A program made the translations under genes and the position numbers. DNA of 14,877 nucleotides from an uncultured Clostridia bacterium (GTDB lineage Bacteria; Bacillota; Clostridia; Oscillospirales; CAG-272): contig CANBDB010000021.1 in the NCBI GenBank assembly GCA_947367285.1, forward strand, positions 1 through 14,877. The letters run 5' to 3'. The first letter of the stretch is position 1; every line of letters starts with the position of its first letter. The notes under the pieces are model-generated. The model did no database searches, had not been told where the DNA came from, and was given only the letters and a program-made list of their open reading frames with translations. Below, piece after piece: positions 7,562 through 13,832 of the stretch.

Positions 7562-7639
7562 TGATGCGGACGTATGCGTCCGTCTCTCTGTCGTACAAAA
7601 ATTCATTCTAATTGTACGAACTTAAAGTCCATAGGGAGG
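7562..7639 (+). promoter_or_regulatory. Structured 5' leader of rpsF, candidate S6:S18 autoregulatory element
   Basis: Between the promoter and the ribosome binding site are two hairpins. One is CGGACG/CGTCCG around 7567-7582 with loop TATG. The other is TCGTACAA (7591-7598) paired with TTGTACGA (7612-7619) around a 13-nt loop. Leaders of rpsF operons in many bacteria carry a structure bound by the S6:S18 complex, which represses translation. Position and operon content fit that role, and a CCG lies between the two hairpins. I cannot confirm that the pairing matches the published consensus. Confidence 0.45.
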
Positions 7640-7647
7640 TGTAAAAT

Positions 7648-8031
7648 ATGGAAAAGGTAATCAATACTTATGAAAACCTGTTCATCGTTAGTCTTGCAAA
7701 CGGAGAAGCCGCTGCGAAAGAGACCGTGAACAAATTCACAACATTGATAGCTAACAACGCAGAGATCGTTGAGGTAGCTGACTGGGGCAAACGCCGTCTT
7801 GCATATCTTATCAACGACGAGAGCGAGGGTTACTACACTGTTGTAACTTTCAAAACAGCTTCTGATTTCCCCGCTGAGCTTGACCGTCTCTTCAACATTG
7901 ACGAAAATGTTATGAGAGCAATGACAATCAAGCTTGACGTTAAGGCAATCGAAAGAAACAACGCAGCAAAGAAAGCTCCTGTTGTTGAAGCTGAAGTAGT
8001 TGAAGTTGCTGAAACAACTGACGCTGAATAA
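7648..8031 (+). CDS. rpsF: Small ribosomal subunit protein bS6
   Basis: This is the first gene of the rpsF-ssb-rpsR operon and encodes a 30S platform protein that binds bS18 and 16S rRNA. The N-terminal segment YENLFIVS, the central ADWGKRRLAYLINDESEGYY at about 44-63, and the strand pair leading to FNIDENVMRAMTIKLD are typical of bS6. At 127 residues it is longer than the roughly 95-residue core. The extra C-terminal tail, about 106-127, is rich in Ala, Val and Glu, as in many bS6 proteins with acidic or low-complexity tails. The ATG is preceded by AGGGAGG at 7633-7639. Translation is probably subject to feedback through the leader. Confidence 0.97.
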   Translation: MEKVINTYENLFIVSLANGEAAAKETVNKFTTLIANNAEIVEVADWGKRRLAYLINDESEGYYTVVTFKTASDFPAELDRLFNIDENVMRAMTIKLDVKAIERNNAAKKAPVVEAEVVEVAETTDAE

Positions 8032-8053
8032 TTGTTCAAGGAGGTAAGCTAAG

Positions 8054-8509
8054 ATGTCAAATCTCAACTTAAATAAGGTAGTACTTTGCGGACGCCTTAC
8101 AGCAGACCCCGAGCTCAAACAGACACAGAACGGAATTGCAGTAGTATCCTTCACACTTGCAGTAAATCGTAGATTCACAAGAGGTGCTGACGGTCAGGGC
8201 AATTCACAGGCTGATTTCATCAACTGCGTAGCATGGAGACAGACAGCGGAATTCATCTCAAGATATTTCCACAAGGGTTCTTCTCTTTGCGTAACAGGTT
8301 CTATTCAGACAAGAACATGGACCGACAACACAGGCGCAAAGCGCTATGCAACTGACGTAGTAGTAGATGAAGCAATGTTTGTTGACTCCAGATCTGACAG
8401 TAATCAGTCAAGCTATGTACCTGATGCTTACGGTTCTCCTTCATTCTCAAACATGGGTGAAGCGCCCAATTTTGAGGAAGTAAAGACAGATGACGATCTG
8501 CCGTTCTAA
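8054..8509 (+). CDS. ssb: Single-stranded DNA-binding protein
   Basis: SSB coats single-stranded DNA during replication, repair and recombination. The N-terminal OB fold spans about 1-110, with the recognisable segments NKVVLCGRLTADPEL, FINCVAWRQTAEFISRYFHKG and the strand around SIQTRTW. A linker rich in Ser, Pro and Gly follows. The conserved acidic tip, DDDLPF, ends the protein and would recruit partner proteins. The 151-residue length is typical of Bacillota SSB. AGGAGG lies upstream with about a 9-nt spacer. It sits 22 nt after rpsF in the classic rpsF-ssb-rpsR order. Confidence 0.97.
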   Translation: MSNLNLNKVVLCGRLTADPELKQTQNGIAVVSFTLAVNRRFTRGADGQGNSQADFINCVAWRQTAEFISRYFHKGSSLCVTGSIQTRTWTDNTGAKRYATDVVVDEAMFVDSRSDSNQSSYVPDAYGSPSFSNMGEAPNFEEVKTDDDLPF

Positions 8510-8547
8510 AAAACGCTAACGAAAATTTAACAGGAGGATTTCATAAA

Positions 8548-8802
8548 ATGGAAAGAACAGAAAATGCTTCTCGTCCGGTTCGTTTCAACAACCGTAGAAG
8601 AAAAAAGGTTTGTATCTTCTGTGAAGATAAAATCGCTTATATCGACTATAAAGATTCTGCAAAGCTTAGAAAGTTCATCAGCGAACGTGGCAAAATTCTT
8701 CCCAGAAGAATCAGCGGCACATGCGCTATGCACCAGAGAAAGCTCACCACAGCGATCAAGCGCGCTCGTCAGGTAGCTCTTCTCCCCTACATCGCAGACT
8801 AA
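8548..8802 (+). CDS. rpsR: Small ribosomal subunit protein bS18, zinc-binding type
   Basis: bS18 binds bS6 on the 30S platform. The 84-residue protein has the conserved C-terminal core KILPRRISGTCAMHQRKL followed by AIKRARQVALLPY. It keeps the metal-binding (C+) arrangement: C22 and C25 in VCIFCED with C59 and H62 in GTCAMH. Many bacteria have lost these residues or keep a second zinc-free copy used under zinc limitation, so this is the ancestral form. The ribosome binding site is CAGGAGG. It is the last gene of the operon and is followed within 25 nt by a terminator. Confidence 0.97.
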   Translation: MERTENASRPVRFNNRRRKKVCIFCEDKIAYIDYKDSAKLRKFISERGKILPRRISGTCAMHQRKLTTAIKRARQVALLPYIAD

Positions 8803-8822
8803 TTCTTAAAACAAGTCAAATA

Positions 8823-8850
8823 AAAAAGGACACCGAATGGTGTCCTTTTT
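8823..8850 (+). terminator. Terminator of rpsF-ssb-rpsR, probably bidirectional
   Basis: AAAAAGGACACC (8823-8834) and GGTGTCCTTTTT (8839-8850) form a 12-bp stem with loop GAAT. A/T flanks suit termination on either strand, and the TM2 gene ends just beyond at 8856. The GGACACC/GGTGTCC core recurs at 10034-10051 and 13955-13972. Confidence 0.92.
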
Positions 8851-8855
8851 GTATT

Positions 8856-9053
8856 TTATTTTGTCCACTTCTTGCCTTTTTTGGTTTTGAAACTGCCTGT
8901 GCAAACCATAATAAAGTCAACGAGCCAGCCAATGCCAAAAAGACCGCCCGTGCATAGCCAGATGATACCTGTGCCGATTTTACCTGCTAAAAAGCGGTGA
9001 ACGCCGAACTCACCAAGGAAGAGAGTGATAAGTATTGCTGCAACCTTGTTCAT
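8856..9053 (-). CDS. TM2-domain membrane protein
   Basis: A 65-residue integral membrane protein with the TM2 domain pattern: a first hydrophobic helix at about 3-14, the linker motif GEFGVHRFLAGKIGTG at about 14-29, and a second helix at about 30-50. A lysine-rich C-terminal tail follows. TM2 proteins are small two-helix membrane proteins of uncertain function, often found singly. I chose ATG 9053 because it follows a purine-rich GGGGG stretch at about 6 nt and because the upstream in-frame extension to 9137 would run through the gene's own promoter. It is a single-gene transcript that converges on rpsR and shares its terminator. Confidence 0.88.
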   Translation of the reverse strand: MNKVAAILITLFLGEFGVHRFLAGKIGTGIIWLCTGGLFGIGWLVDFIMVCTGSFKTKKGKKWTK

Positions 9054-9105
9054 AAATACCCCCGAGTTGTTTTTTGGAAAACGAAATTGTTTTCTCTTCG
9101 TTTTT

Positions 9106-9134
9106 ATTATATTGAAAACCGCAAATTTTGTCAA
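9106..9134 (-). promoter_or_regulatory. Promoter of the TM2-domain gene
   Basis: On the minus strand TTGACA (9129-9134) and TATAAT (9106-9111) are exact consensus with a 17-bp spacer, placing the start near 9099 and giving a leader of about 45 nt. Confidence 0.88.
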
Positions 9135-9179
9135 CATTTTTTGCTTTGGCTGGTTTTCACAAAAAAAGATGCCAATAAA

Positions 9180-9560
9180 CTATTCAAAAAATTGCTGATA
9201 TTTGGGCTCACATTTCAAAGCAGACAAAGCCTCATCTTCTGTGCCAAAAAAGGAAACAGACGGGCAATTTTGGGGCTCCCACCAACCGGGCTTTATGCCA
9301 TCTAAATATCCAAAATGAGAATTCCAATCAAACTCATCAAAAACACATATTTCTTCGTAAATATATTTAAAAAATCCCTTATTGCTTTCCAAAACAACAA
9401 ATCTTTTTGAATTGTCCTTGCTATATATGACCTTGCAGATTTTTCTTGAGCCTGTGTAACTAAGATCTTTGTCATGGAGGGACTTGACAATTTCATCGTA
9501 TGGAGGCATTGGTACGAGTGTTGGTTCTTTATGTTTAAATAATGACTTAATCCTTTTCAT
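9180..9560 (-). CDS. Hypothetical protein of 126 residues
   Basis: I do not recognise this family. The protein is soluble, with no signal peptide or membrane segment. It has a basic N-terminus (MKRIKSLFKHK) and then mixed alpha/beta-looking sequence rich in aromatic residues. Distinct stretches are KGFFKYIYEEICVFDEFDW at about 61-79 and PGWWEPQ at about 91-97. It ends with an acidic helix-like segment around GTEDEALSALK. The pattern recalls small single-domain proteins often linked to immunity or stress functions, but this is only an impression. I chose ATG 9560 because it follows AAGGTGGTGA, and because the longer frame back to 9761 would cross the promoter at 9583-9611 and the repeat region. 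No adjacent partner gene is apparent, and I see no clear terminator in 9138-9179. Confidence 0.75.
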   Translation of the reverse strand: MKRIKSLFKHKEPTLVPMPPYDEIVKSLHDKDLSYTGSRKICKVIYSKDNSKRFVVLESNKGFFKYIYEEICVFDEFDWNSHFGYLDGIKPGWWEPQNCPSVSFFGTEDEALSALKCEPKYQQFFE

Positions 9561-9582
9561 ATGCTCACCACCTTCTGGTTTT

Positions 9583-9611
9583 ATTATAGCATAAATGCGA
9601 ATAAGAGTCAA
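9583..9611 (-). promoter_or_regulatory. Promoter of the 126-residue hypothetical gene
   Basis: On the minus strand TTGACT (9606-9611) and an extended -10, TGCTATAAT with its hexamer at 9583-9588, are spaced by 17 bp. The leader would be only about 15 nt, just enough for the ribosome binding site. Confidence 0.85.
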
Positions 9612-9620
9612 TGATATTTT

Positions 9621-9650
9621 GTAGGGACCGGCGTCCTCGACGGTCCGTGC
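9621..9650. repeat. Short palindromic element GGACCG/CGGTCC
   Basis: GGACCG (9625-9630) and CGGTCC (9641-9646) form a 6-bp inverted repeat around GCGTCCTCGA. It sits upstream of the hypothetical gene's promoter and is followed by about 70 nt without recognisable features before the hairpin flank of tRNA-Cys. It resembles a dispersed intergenic palindrome, but only one copy is in this window. Confidence 0.35.
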
Positions 9651-9717
9651 CATATGAAATCTAACTTTTGTGGGGAGAGCCGCGTCCATCCGCTCTAAAT
9701 CGAAACCAACCCCACCT

Positions 9718-9729
9718 CGCCACCCAGAT
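9718..9729 (-). pseudogene. Relic of the tRNA-Cys 3' end (copy 2)
   Basis: Twelve bases are identical to 10067-10078 inside tRNA-Cys. The neighbouring minus-strand sequence no longer resembles the acceptor end or terminator, so this copy is more decayed than the one at 9884-9894. On the plus side a GTGCCC/GGGCAC hairpin with a following TATTTTT begins within 2 nt. Confidence 0.45.
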
Positions 9730-9883
9730 GGTGCCCTAACGGGCACTATTTTTGCCCACAAGATTGCTCGCGAGCGGCAATCATTGTTTGGTCAAAAATG
9801 CGAACTGGATCCCGTGCGACGACTCGCACGGTGCCGGTCCGAATTGGTGAGTGACAGCAAAAAAGATAGGACACCGTTTGGCG

Positions 9884-9894
9884 CGCCACCCAGA
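9884..9894 (-). pseudogene. Relic of the tRNA-Cys 3' end (copy 1)
   Basis: Eleven bases match the T-stem/acceptor junction of tRNA-Cys at 10067-10077. The match sits in a similar setting, followed on the minus strand by a CCA-like stretch and the surviving right arm of the terminator, GGTGTCC. It reads as the truncated end of a duplicated tRNA copy. Confidence 0.55.
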
Positions 9895-10023
9895 GAGTTC
9901 CCTTTGGGAACTAAATTCGCCGAGGAGTTCCCACGCAAGCGCGGAACGTCCTTTCGTCGAATTTGCGAACCGGATCCCGTGCGACAAGTCGCACGGTGCC
10001 AGCCCGAATTGGTGAGTGACGGC

Positions 10024-10061
10024 AAAAAAGACAGGACACCGATTGGTGTCCTGTCTTTTTT
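10024..10061 (-). terminator. Strong terminator of tRNA-Cys
   Basis: AAAAAAGACAGGACACC (10024-10040) and its exact complement at 10045-10061 make a 17-bp stem with loop GATT. On the minus strand it begins at the CCA end of tRNA-Cys and ends in six T. The core matches the terminators at 8823-8850 and the hairpin at 13954-13973. Confidence 0.92.
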
Positions 10062-10134
10062 GGAGGCGCCACCCAGATTCGGACTGGGGGTAGAGGTGTT
10101 GCAGACCTTTGCCTTACCACTTGGCCATGGCGCC
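10061..10134 (-). tRNA. tRNA-Cys(GCA)
   Basis: The 74-nt gene folds as a cloverleaf with encoded CCA. The acceptor GGCGCCA/TGGCGCC is fully paired, the D arm is GCC/GGC, the anticodon loop is CTGCAAC (GCA), and the T stem is CCCAG/CTGGG. Two features are atypical. The T loop reads TCCGAAT, giving C at position 55 where nearly all tRNAs have U, modified to pseudouridine. The first anticodon-stem pair, 27-43, is an A-C mismatch. A consensus promoter and strong terminator argue that it is transcribed. It could be a functional variant or an early-stage decaying copy. Confidence 0.88.
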
Positions 10135-10153
10135 ATATTTACTTAACACGAAA

Positions 10154-10182
10154 ATTATACCACAAATAAAGTCAAATGTCAA
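10154..10182 (-). promoter_or_regulatory. Promoter of tRNA-Cys
   Basis: On the minus strand TTGACA (10177-10182) and TATAAT (10154-10159) are exact consensus with a 17-bp spacer. The start would be about 12 nt before the mature 5' end of the tRNA. Confidence 0.9.
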
Positions 10183-10227
10183 GTCCTTTTCCCAAGATAA
10201 TTGATATATCAGTTCACAAAAACCTTC

Positions 10228-10256
10228 TTGAAAAAACAAATTTTATGTGCTATAAT
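10228..10256 (+). promoter_or_regulatory. Promoter of the alkaline phosphatase gene
   Basis: TTGAAA (10228-10233) and the extended -10 TGCTATAAT (hexamer at 10251-10256) are spaced by 17 bp. I see no obvious direct repeat resembling a Pho box upstream. Confidence 0.85.
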
Positions 10257-10295
10257 ATACTTAATACCACAAAAAGAACACCGGAGGTTCTAATA

Positions 10296-11684
10296 ATGAA
10301 AAAAATCTCACTATTTCTTGCAATATTGATAATATTGTCAGTAGCAACGTCCCTCACATCCTGTAACGATCTTTGGACACCGCCCACGATCAACGGAGTG
10401 AGCCTGGAGAATTTCACTATAGTATATGACTTTGAAGGGCTCGATTATAACAAGAGAGCCGCTGAATATATCCAAAATATGTCCAACCAAAGATACGGCG
10501 TAAAGCTTGAGATCCTTGATGACAGCTCAGCACAGGGTGAGCACGAAATCGTTGTGGGTGAAACCTCAAGACCCATCTCCGAAAAGCTCGAAGCGGAGTG
10601 CAAGGGCTTTGAATTTGCAATTCTTGCAAACGAGGGTAGCGTAGCGCTTGAGGGCGATTACTTCGTTATTGCCGCCGCGGCGTACTTCTTTATGGAAACT
10701 TACGCTTCATCCGAGGCGCAGGTGTCCACGGTTCCCGAGACCGTTTCAGTTCACGAGCCCATAGTTAAGGAAGCTAAAAACTTCATTTTGCTCATAGGCG
10801 ACGGAATGGGTGTTTACCAAACCAAGCTCTTCGAGTATATGGAAAATAACGTTGAATACAGTGACGGAGAGGACTTTTTCTACGGCTACCTCTTCCCTTA
10901 TATGGGTAGCTCACGAACCGATTCCCTTTCAGGCACGACCGACAGTGCGGCAGGCGGAACTGCGCTTGCTTGCGGAATCAAAACTATCAACGGATATATC
11001 GGACGAGACGAAAACCTCGATGACGTGAAATCCCTCACCGAGCTTGCGGGTGAACGTGGAAAGGCAACCGCGGTAATGTCTACGGAGGTTAAAAACGGTG
11101 CAACTCCTGCATCATTTTCGGCCCATGCTGACGAGCGTGGCGAAACCTCGCACATTCTTAATTCAATATATGCAACTCAGAACAAATACGGCACAATAAT
11201 TGAATGCGGATACAACTATTATAATACCAAATATATGGGCATTATCGAAGGTAAGGTAGAGGACACTCTTTCCAAGCTTTCACAAGATAAGGACGGCTTC
11301 TTTGTAATGTATGAGGAAGCATACATAGACAAGAATTGCCACGACAATAATATGGAAGGTACGTTTAATGCACTCGTTAGATTTAATCAGGTTATAGCGA
11401 GATTTATGGAATTTGCCTTTTATAATCCCGAGACCTTCGTGCTTATCACTGCGGACCACGAAACGGGTATGCTTTATCCCGATGAGGACGGAACTCTCGC
11501 ATATCATTATGACGACCACTCCTCTGCCGACGTTCTCATCTTTGCATACGGTCAGGGCGCGGAGCTTTTTGACGGACAAAACGTTGAAAATATCCAAATC
11601 GCACACACCATCGCGGCTCTTATGGGCGAAGATAACTTTGGCGACCAAAGTAAGTACCAAAGCTTGACAAAAGGAAATAAATAA
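10296..11684 (+). CDS. Lipoprotein alkaline phosphatase with extra N-terminal domain
   Basis: This predicted secreted phosphomonoesterase has 462 residues. The lipobox LTSC gives lipidation at C23, anchoring it outside the cell. The catalytic domain begins near residue 160. It shows IGDG with metal ligand D169, the nucleophile motif TDSAAGGTA with S217, and STEVKNGATPASFSAH (about 262-277). Then come E340, D345 and H349, ADHETG with D387 and H388, and H408, all placed as in the two-zinc/magnesium alkaline phosphatase family. Residues about 30-155 form an additional domain with a pattern (RAAEYIQNMSNQRYGVKLEI, then HEIVVGETSRP) reminiscent of the N-terminal alpha/beta domains of some glycoside hydrolases. 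ATG 10296 follows CGGAGG and begins a proper signal sequence; the longer frame from 10176 crosses the promoter. It is a single-gene unit. Confidence 0.93.
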   Translation: MKKISLFLAILIILSVATSLTSCNDLWTPPTINGVSLENFTIVYDFEGLDYNKRAAEYIQNMSNQRYGVKLEILDDSSAQGEHEIVVGETSRPISEKLEAECKGFEFAILANEGSVALEGDYFVIAAAAYFFMETYASSEAQVSTVPETVSVHEPIVKEAKNFILLIGDGMGVYQTKLFEYMENNVEYSDGEDFFYGYLFPYMGSSRTDSLSGTTDSAAGGTALACGIKTINGYIGRDENLDDVKSLTELAGERGKATAVMSTEVKNGATPASFSAHADERGETSHILNSIYATQNKYGTIIECGYNYYNTKYMGIIEGKVEDTLSKLSQDKDGFFVMYEEAYIDKNCHDNNMEGTFNALVRFNQVIARFMEFAFYNPETFVLITADHETGMLYPDEDGTLAYHYDDHSSADVLIFAYGQGAELFDGQNVENIQIAHTIAALMGEDNFGDQSKYQSLTKGNK

Positions 11685-11686
11685 TA

Positions 11687-11722
11687 AAAAAACACCGAGG
11701 AAATAAATCCTCGGTGTTTTTT
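11687..11722. terminator. Bidirectional terminator between alkaline phosphatase and M13 peptidase
   Basis: AAAAAACACCGAGGA (11687-11701) and its complement TCCTCGGTGTTTTTT (11708-11722) form a 15-bp stem with a 6-nt loop. The A- and T-tracts are built into the stem, so it can stop transcripts from either side. It fills the gap between the two convergent genes. Confidence 0.92.
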
Positions 11723-11727
11723 GTTTA

Positions 11728-13626
11728 TTACCAAATAACAATTCTCTTTTCGGGTGCGATGTACATCTGATCGTTTTCGGTAACTCCGAACGCGCTGTAC
11801 CACTCCGGGAAGTTTCTGGGAGGCATATTCGCACGAAGAATGCAAGGACCGTGAACATCAACGGACAAAAGAAGCTTGCTGTATTCGGGTCTTGCCTTTT
11901 GGCACCAAACTCTTGCCCAGTTGCAGAAGTATTCCTCGTAAGAAGCGCCTTCCATCTTTGCCATGATGTGAAGAGTAACTGCCATACCGCCGTTGTCCGC
12001 CATATTTTCGCTAACAATGAACGCACCGTTTACCTTGCCCCAAGGAAGCTCAATGCCGTCGAACTGCTCGATCATCTGCTGTACCTTTGCTTCAAATCTC
12101 TTGAAGTCATCTTCCGTCCACCAATTGTTGATGTTTCCGTTTTCGTCGCATTTTGCACCGTTGCTGTCAAATGCGTGGGAGATTTCGTGACCGATAACTG
12201 CACCGATACCGCCGAGATTTTCGCTTCTTGTTTGCTTAAGTGAGTAGAAGGGAGGCTGAAGAATAGCCGCGGGGAACGTAATATCGTTAACGAAGGGGTC
12301 GTAACAAGCATTTACGAGGTGACCCGGCATAGCCCAGTTAGTAGGATCGGTGGGCTGATCAAGCTTTGCGAACATATCCTCAGCTCTGATTTCGCTAAGT
12401 GTGAGAACGATATCGTAAAGGGAATCCTCGGGATTGAATACGAGCTTTTCGTAAATTGCTCTTACCTTGTCGGGATAACCCATCTTAACGCCCATTGTGG
12501 AGAGCTTTAGGATTGCCTTTTCTCTTGTAGCTTCACCAAGAATTTCGTTTGTCTTGATGCGTTCCTTGTATGCGTCAATGATCTGGTAAACGATTTCGGT
12601 AATATCCTTCTTTGCTTCCTCGCCAAAGTATTTTTCGCCGTAGTAGATACCAACAGGCTCGGAATATGTGCCGGAGGCGAGATTGTAAGCAAATTTTTCA
12701 ATAGAGGGCATCACTGCAACACCTGTGATAGCGCGCATGTACATACCGCCAAGCTCACGAAGCTCCTCGGAAAGATATGAGCAGCCCCTGAGAAGACCTG
12801 TAACATATGCCCAGTGCTTGTAAAGCTCAAGTGTTTCGGAGTTGAGAACACTTGTGAAGCTGCCAAAGTATCGGGGCTCGGTAACAACGATTGTTTCGGG
12901 GACTCTGCCGAATAGGTCGTTAAGAATTTTCTTGAAATCAACGGTTGAAAGCATACCTGCAACATTATCCGTGGGCATGGGATTGTACATTTCAACGTAC
13001 TTTGACCACTCCTCGTTCGTCTTAACGAGACCTGCAAGGATTTCGTCGAAGGCGAGAGTGTCGGCAACGTATTTTTCCTGATCCTCGGGAGAGAGGTCGG
13101 TTTTTGTCATAAGCATCTTTGTTGCGTTTGTCCAAAGACCAATGAGCTGCTCCTTTTGAGCCGCCATCTCGGGTCTGTAGTATGTCGCGTCGGGAAGGAT
13201 AACGCGCGCGCCCTGAAGGTAGGCAAGACGCTGCTTAGTGTTCTTCATGTCGGTGTCTGCGCCGAGATCGAAGGGCACGGGAATTCCTCTTGCCAATAAT
13301 TTTTTGTATACGCGGCCGAAGTCCTCGAGGGAGCCTATCTCATTGAGAAGAGAAAGATTTTTAAGCGCGGGAGCGATGCCGTGCGCTGCCTTCCTGTCGG
13401 CATCCTTTGCGATAGCGTAGAGCTCGCATGCTCTTCTAAGATAATCGTTGGGATAGGATTTGCTCTCGGCCATAGCCTCAAACTCGCCCATCATAATCTT
13501 TTCAACACCGTCAGCAAGCTTTGCAAAGCCACCCGCGGTGGGCTTGTCGTCGGGAATAACGAGCTCGTCAAGTGTTTTTTGGTTGACGTATGTATAAAGA
13601 TCATCTTGAATTCTGATATTTTCCAT
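11728..13626 (-). CDS. M13 family zinc metallopeptidase (neprilysin/PepO-like)
   Basis: This predicted oligopeptidase has 632 residues, close to the usual size for bacterial PepO-type enzymes. The zinc site is HEISH at 480-484 with the third ligand E540 and D544 in ENMADNGG. The substrate-binding element VNACYDPFVNDITFPAAIL is at about 438-455, and the C-terminal residues H592 and R598 fit the family. There is no signal peptide or membrane anchor, unlike eukaryotic neprilysin, so it probably cleaves peptides in the cytoplasm, as PepO of lactic acid bacteria does. ATG 13626 follows AAGGAG with a 6-nt spacer; a longer frame to 13707 runs over the promoter. It is monocistronic and converges on the alkaline phosphatase gene. 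Confidence 0.95.
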   Translation of the reverse strand: MENIRIQDDLYTYVNQKTLDELVIPDDKPTAGGFAKLADGVEKIMMGEFEAMAESKSYPNDYLRRACELYAIAKDADRKAAHGIAPALKNLSLLNEIGSLEDFGRVYKKLLARGIPVPFDLGADTDMKNTKQRLAYLQGARVILPDATYYRPEMAAQKEQLIGLWTNATKMLMTKTDLSPEDQEKYVADTLAFDEILAGLVKTNEEWSKYVEMYNPMPTDNVAGMLSTVDFKKILNDLFGRVPETIVVTEPRYFGSFTSVLNSETLELYKHWAYVTGLLRGCSYLSEELRELGGMYMRAITGVAVMPSIEKFAYNLASGTYSEPVGIYYGEKYFGEEAKKDITEIVYQIIDAYKERIKTNEILGEATREKAILKLSTMGVKMGYPDKVRAIYEKLVFNPEDSLYDIVLTLSEIRAEDMFAKLDQPTDPTNWAMPGHLVNACYDPFVNDITFPAAILQPPFYSLKQTRSENLGGIGAVIGHEISHAFDSNGAKCDENGNINNWWTEDDFKRFEAKVQQMIEQFDGIELPWGKVNGAFIVSENMADNGGMAVTLHIMAKMEGASYEEYFCNWARVWCQKARPEYSKLLLSVDVHGPCILRANMPPRNFPEWYSAFGVTENDQMYIAPEKRIVIW

Positions 13627-13657
13627 AGTTTTCTCCTTTTTACTTGGTTTTGACTTG

Positions 13658-13686
13658 ATTATAGCACAAAATAACTTGATGTGCAA
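13658..13686 (-). promoter_or_regulatory. Promoter of the M13 peptidase gene
   Basis: On the minus strand TTGCAC (13681-13686) and the extended -10 TGTGCTATAAT (hexamer at 13658-13663) are spaced by 17 bp. The -35 is weaker than elsewhere in the window, but the extended -10 compensates. Confidence 0.82.
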
Positions 13687-13767
13687 TATGTTTTGAGGGT
13701 AAAACAAAAAAATAAACGAGCGGAGCTGCTCGCAGTGCTTTGTTCACACAAATTCCCTTTATGCGAA

Positions 13768-13807
13768 CCCTACGGTGTTTGAGAGTATAACATTGTTTAC
13801 CGTAGGG
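13768..13807. repeat. Inverted repeat CCCTACGGT/ACCGTAGGG
   Basis: A 9-bp inverted repeat spans 13768-13776 and 13799-13807 around a 22-nt A/T-rich loop. It lies in the gap between the M13 promoter and the hairpin island. The flanking 13708-13767 contains a CGAG/CTCG palindrome near 13718 and nothing else I can identify. Confidence 0.5.
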
Positions 13808-13832
13808 GCGAAAGTAACATTTTTATCGTTGC

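Larger units (their letters stand above)
9718..10066 (-). repeat. Tandemly duplicated hairpin-rich 3' flank of tRNA-Cys (two units)
   Basis: Unit 1 is 9718-9883 and unit 2 is 9884-10066, offset by about 165 bp. Each opens with a copy of the tRNA-Cys 3'-end sequence, then carries two hairpins, then a third with identical stem CCGTGCGA/TCGCACGG (9812-9831 and 9977-9996), then a shared tail ending in AGGACACC. The first two hairpins occupy equivalent places but have unrelated stems. In unit 1 they are GTGCCC/GGGCAC and GATTGC/GCAATC; in unit 2 they are AGTTCCC/GGGAACT and a GTTCC/GGAAC stem. Unit 1 has lost the right arm of the terminator present in unit 2. No coding capacity is convincing. Confidence 0.75.

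Noticed and set aside
9670..10146. Plus-strand open frame of 158 codons across the tRNA-Cys region
   Set aside because: It translates antisense tRNA and hairpin repeats, a common source of spurious hypothetical proteins.
11280..12026. Minus-strand open frame of 248 codons
   Set aside because: It overlaps the 3' halves of both the phosphatase and M13 genes and runs through their terminator, with no start signal.
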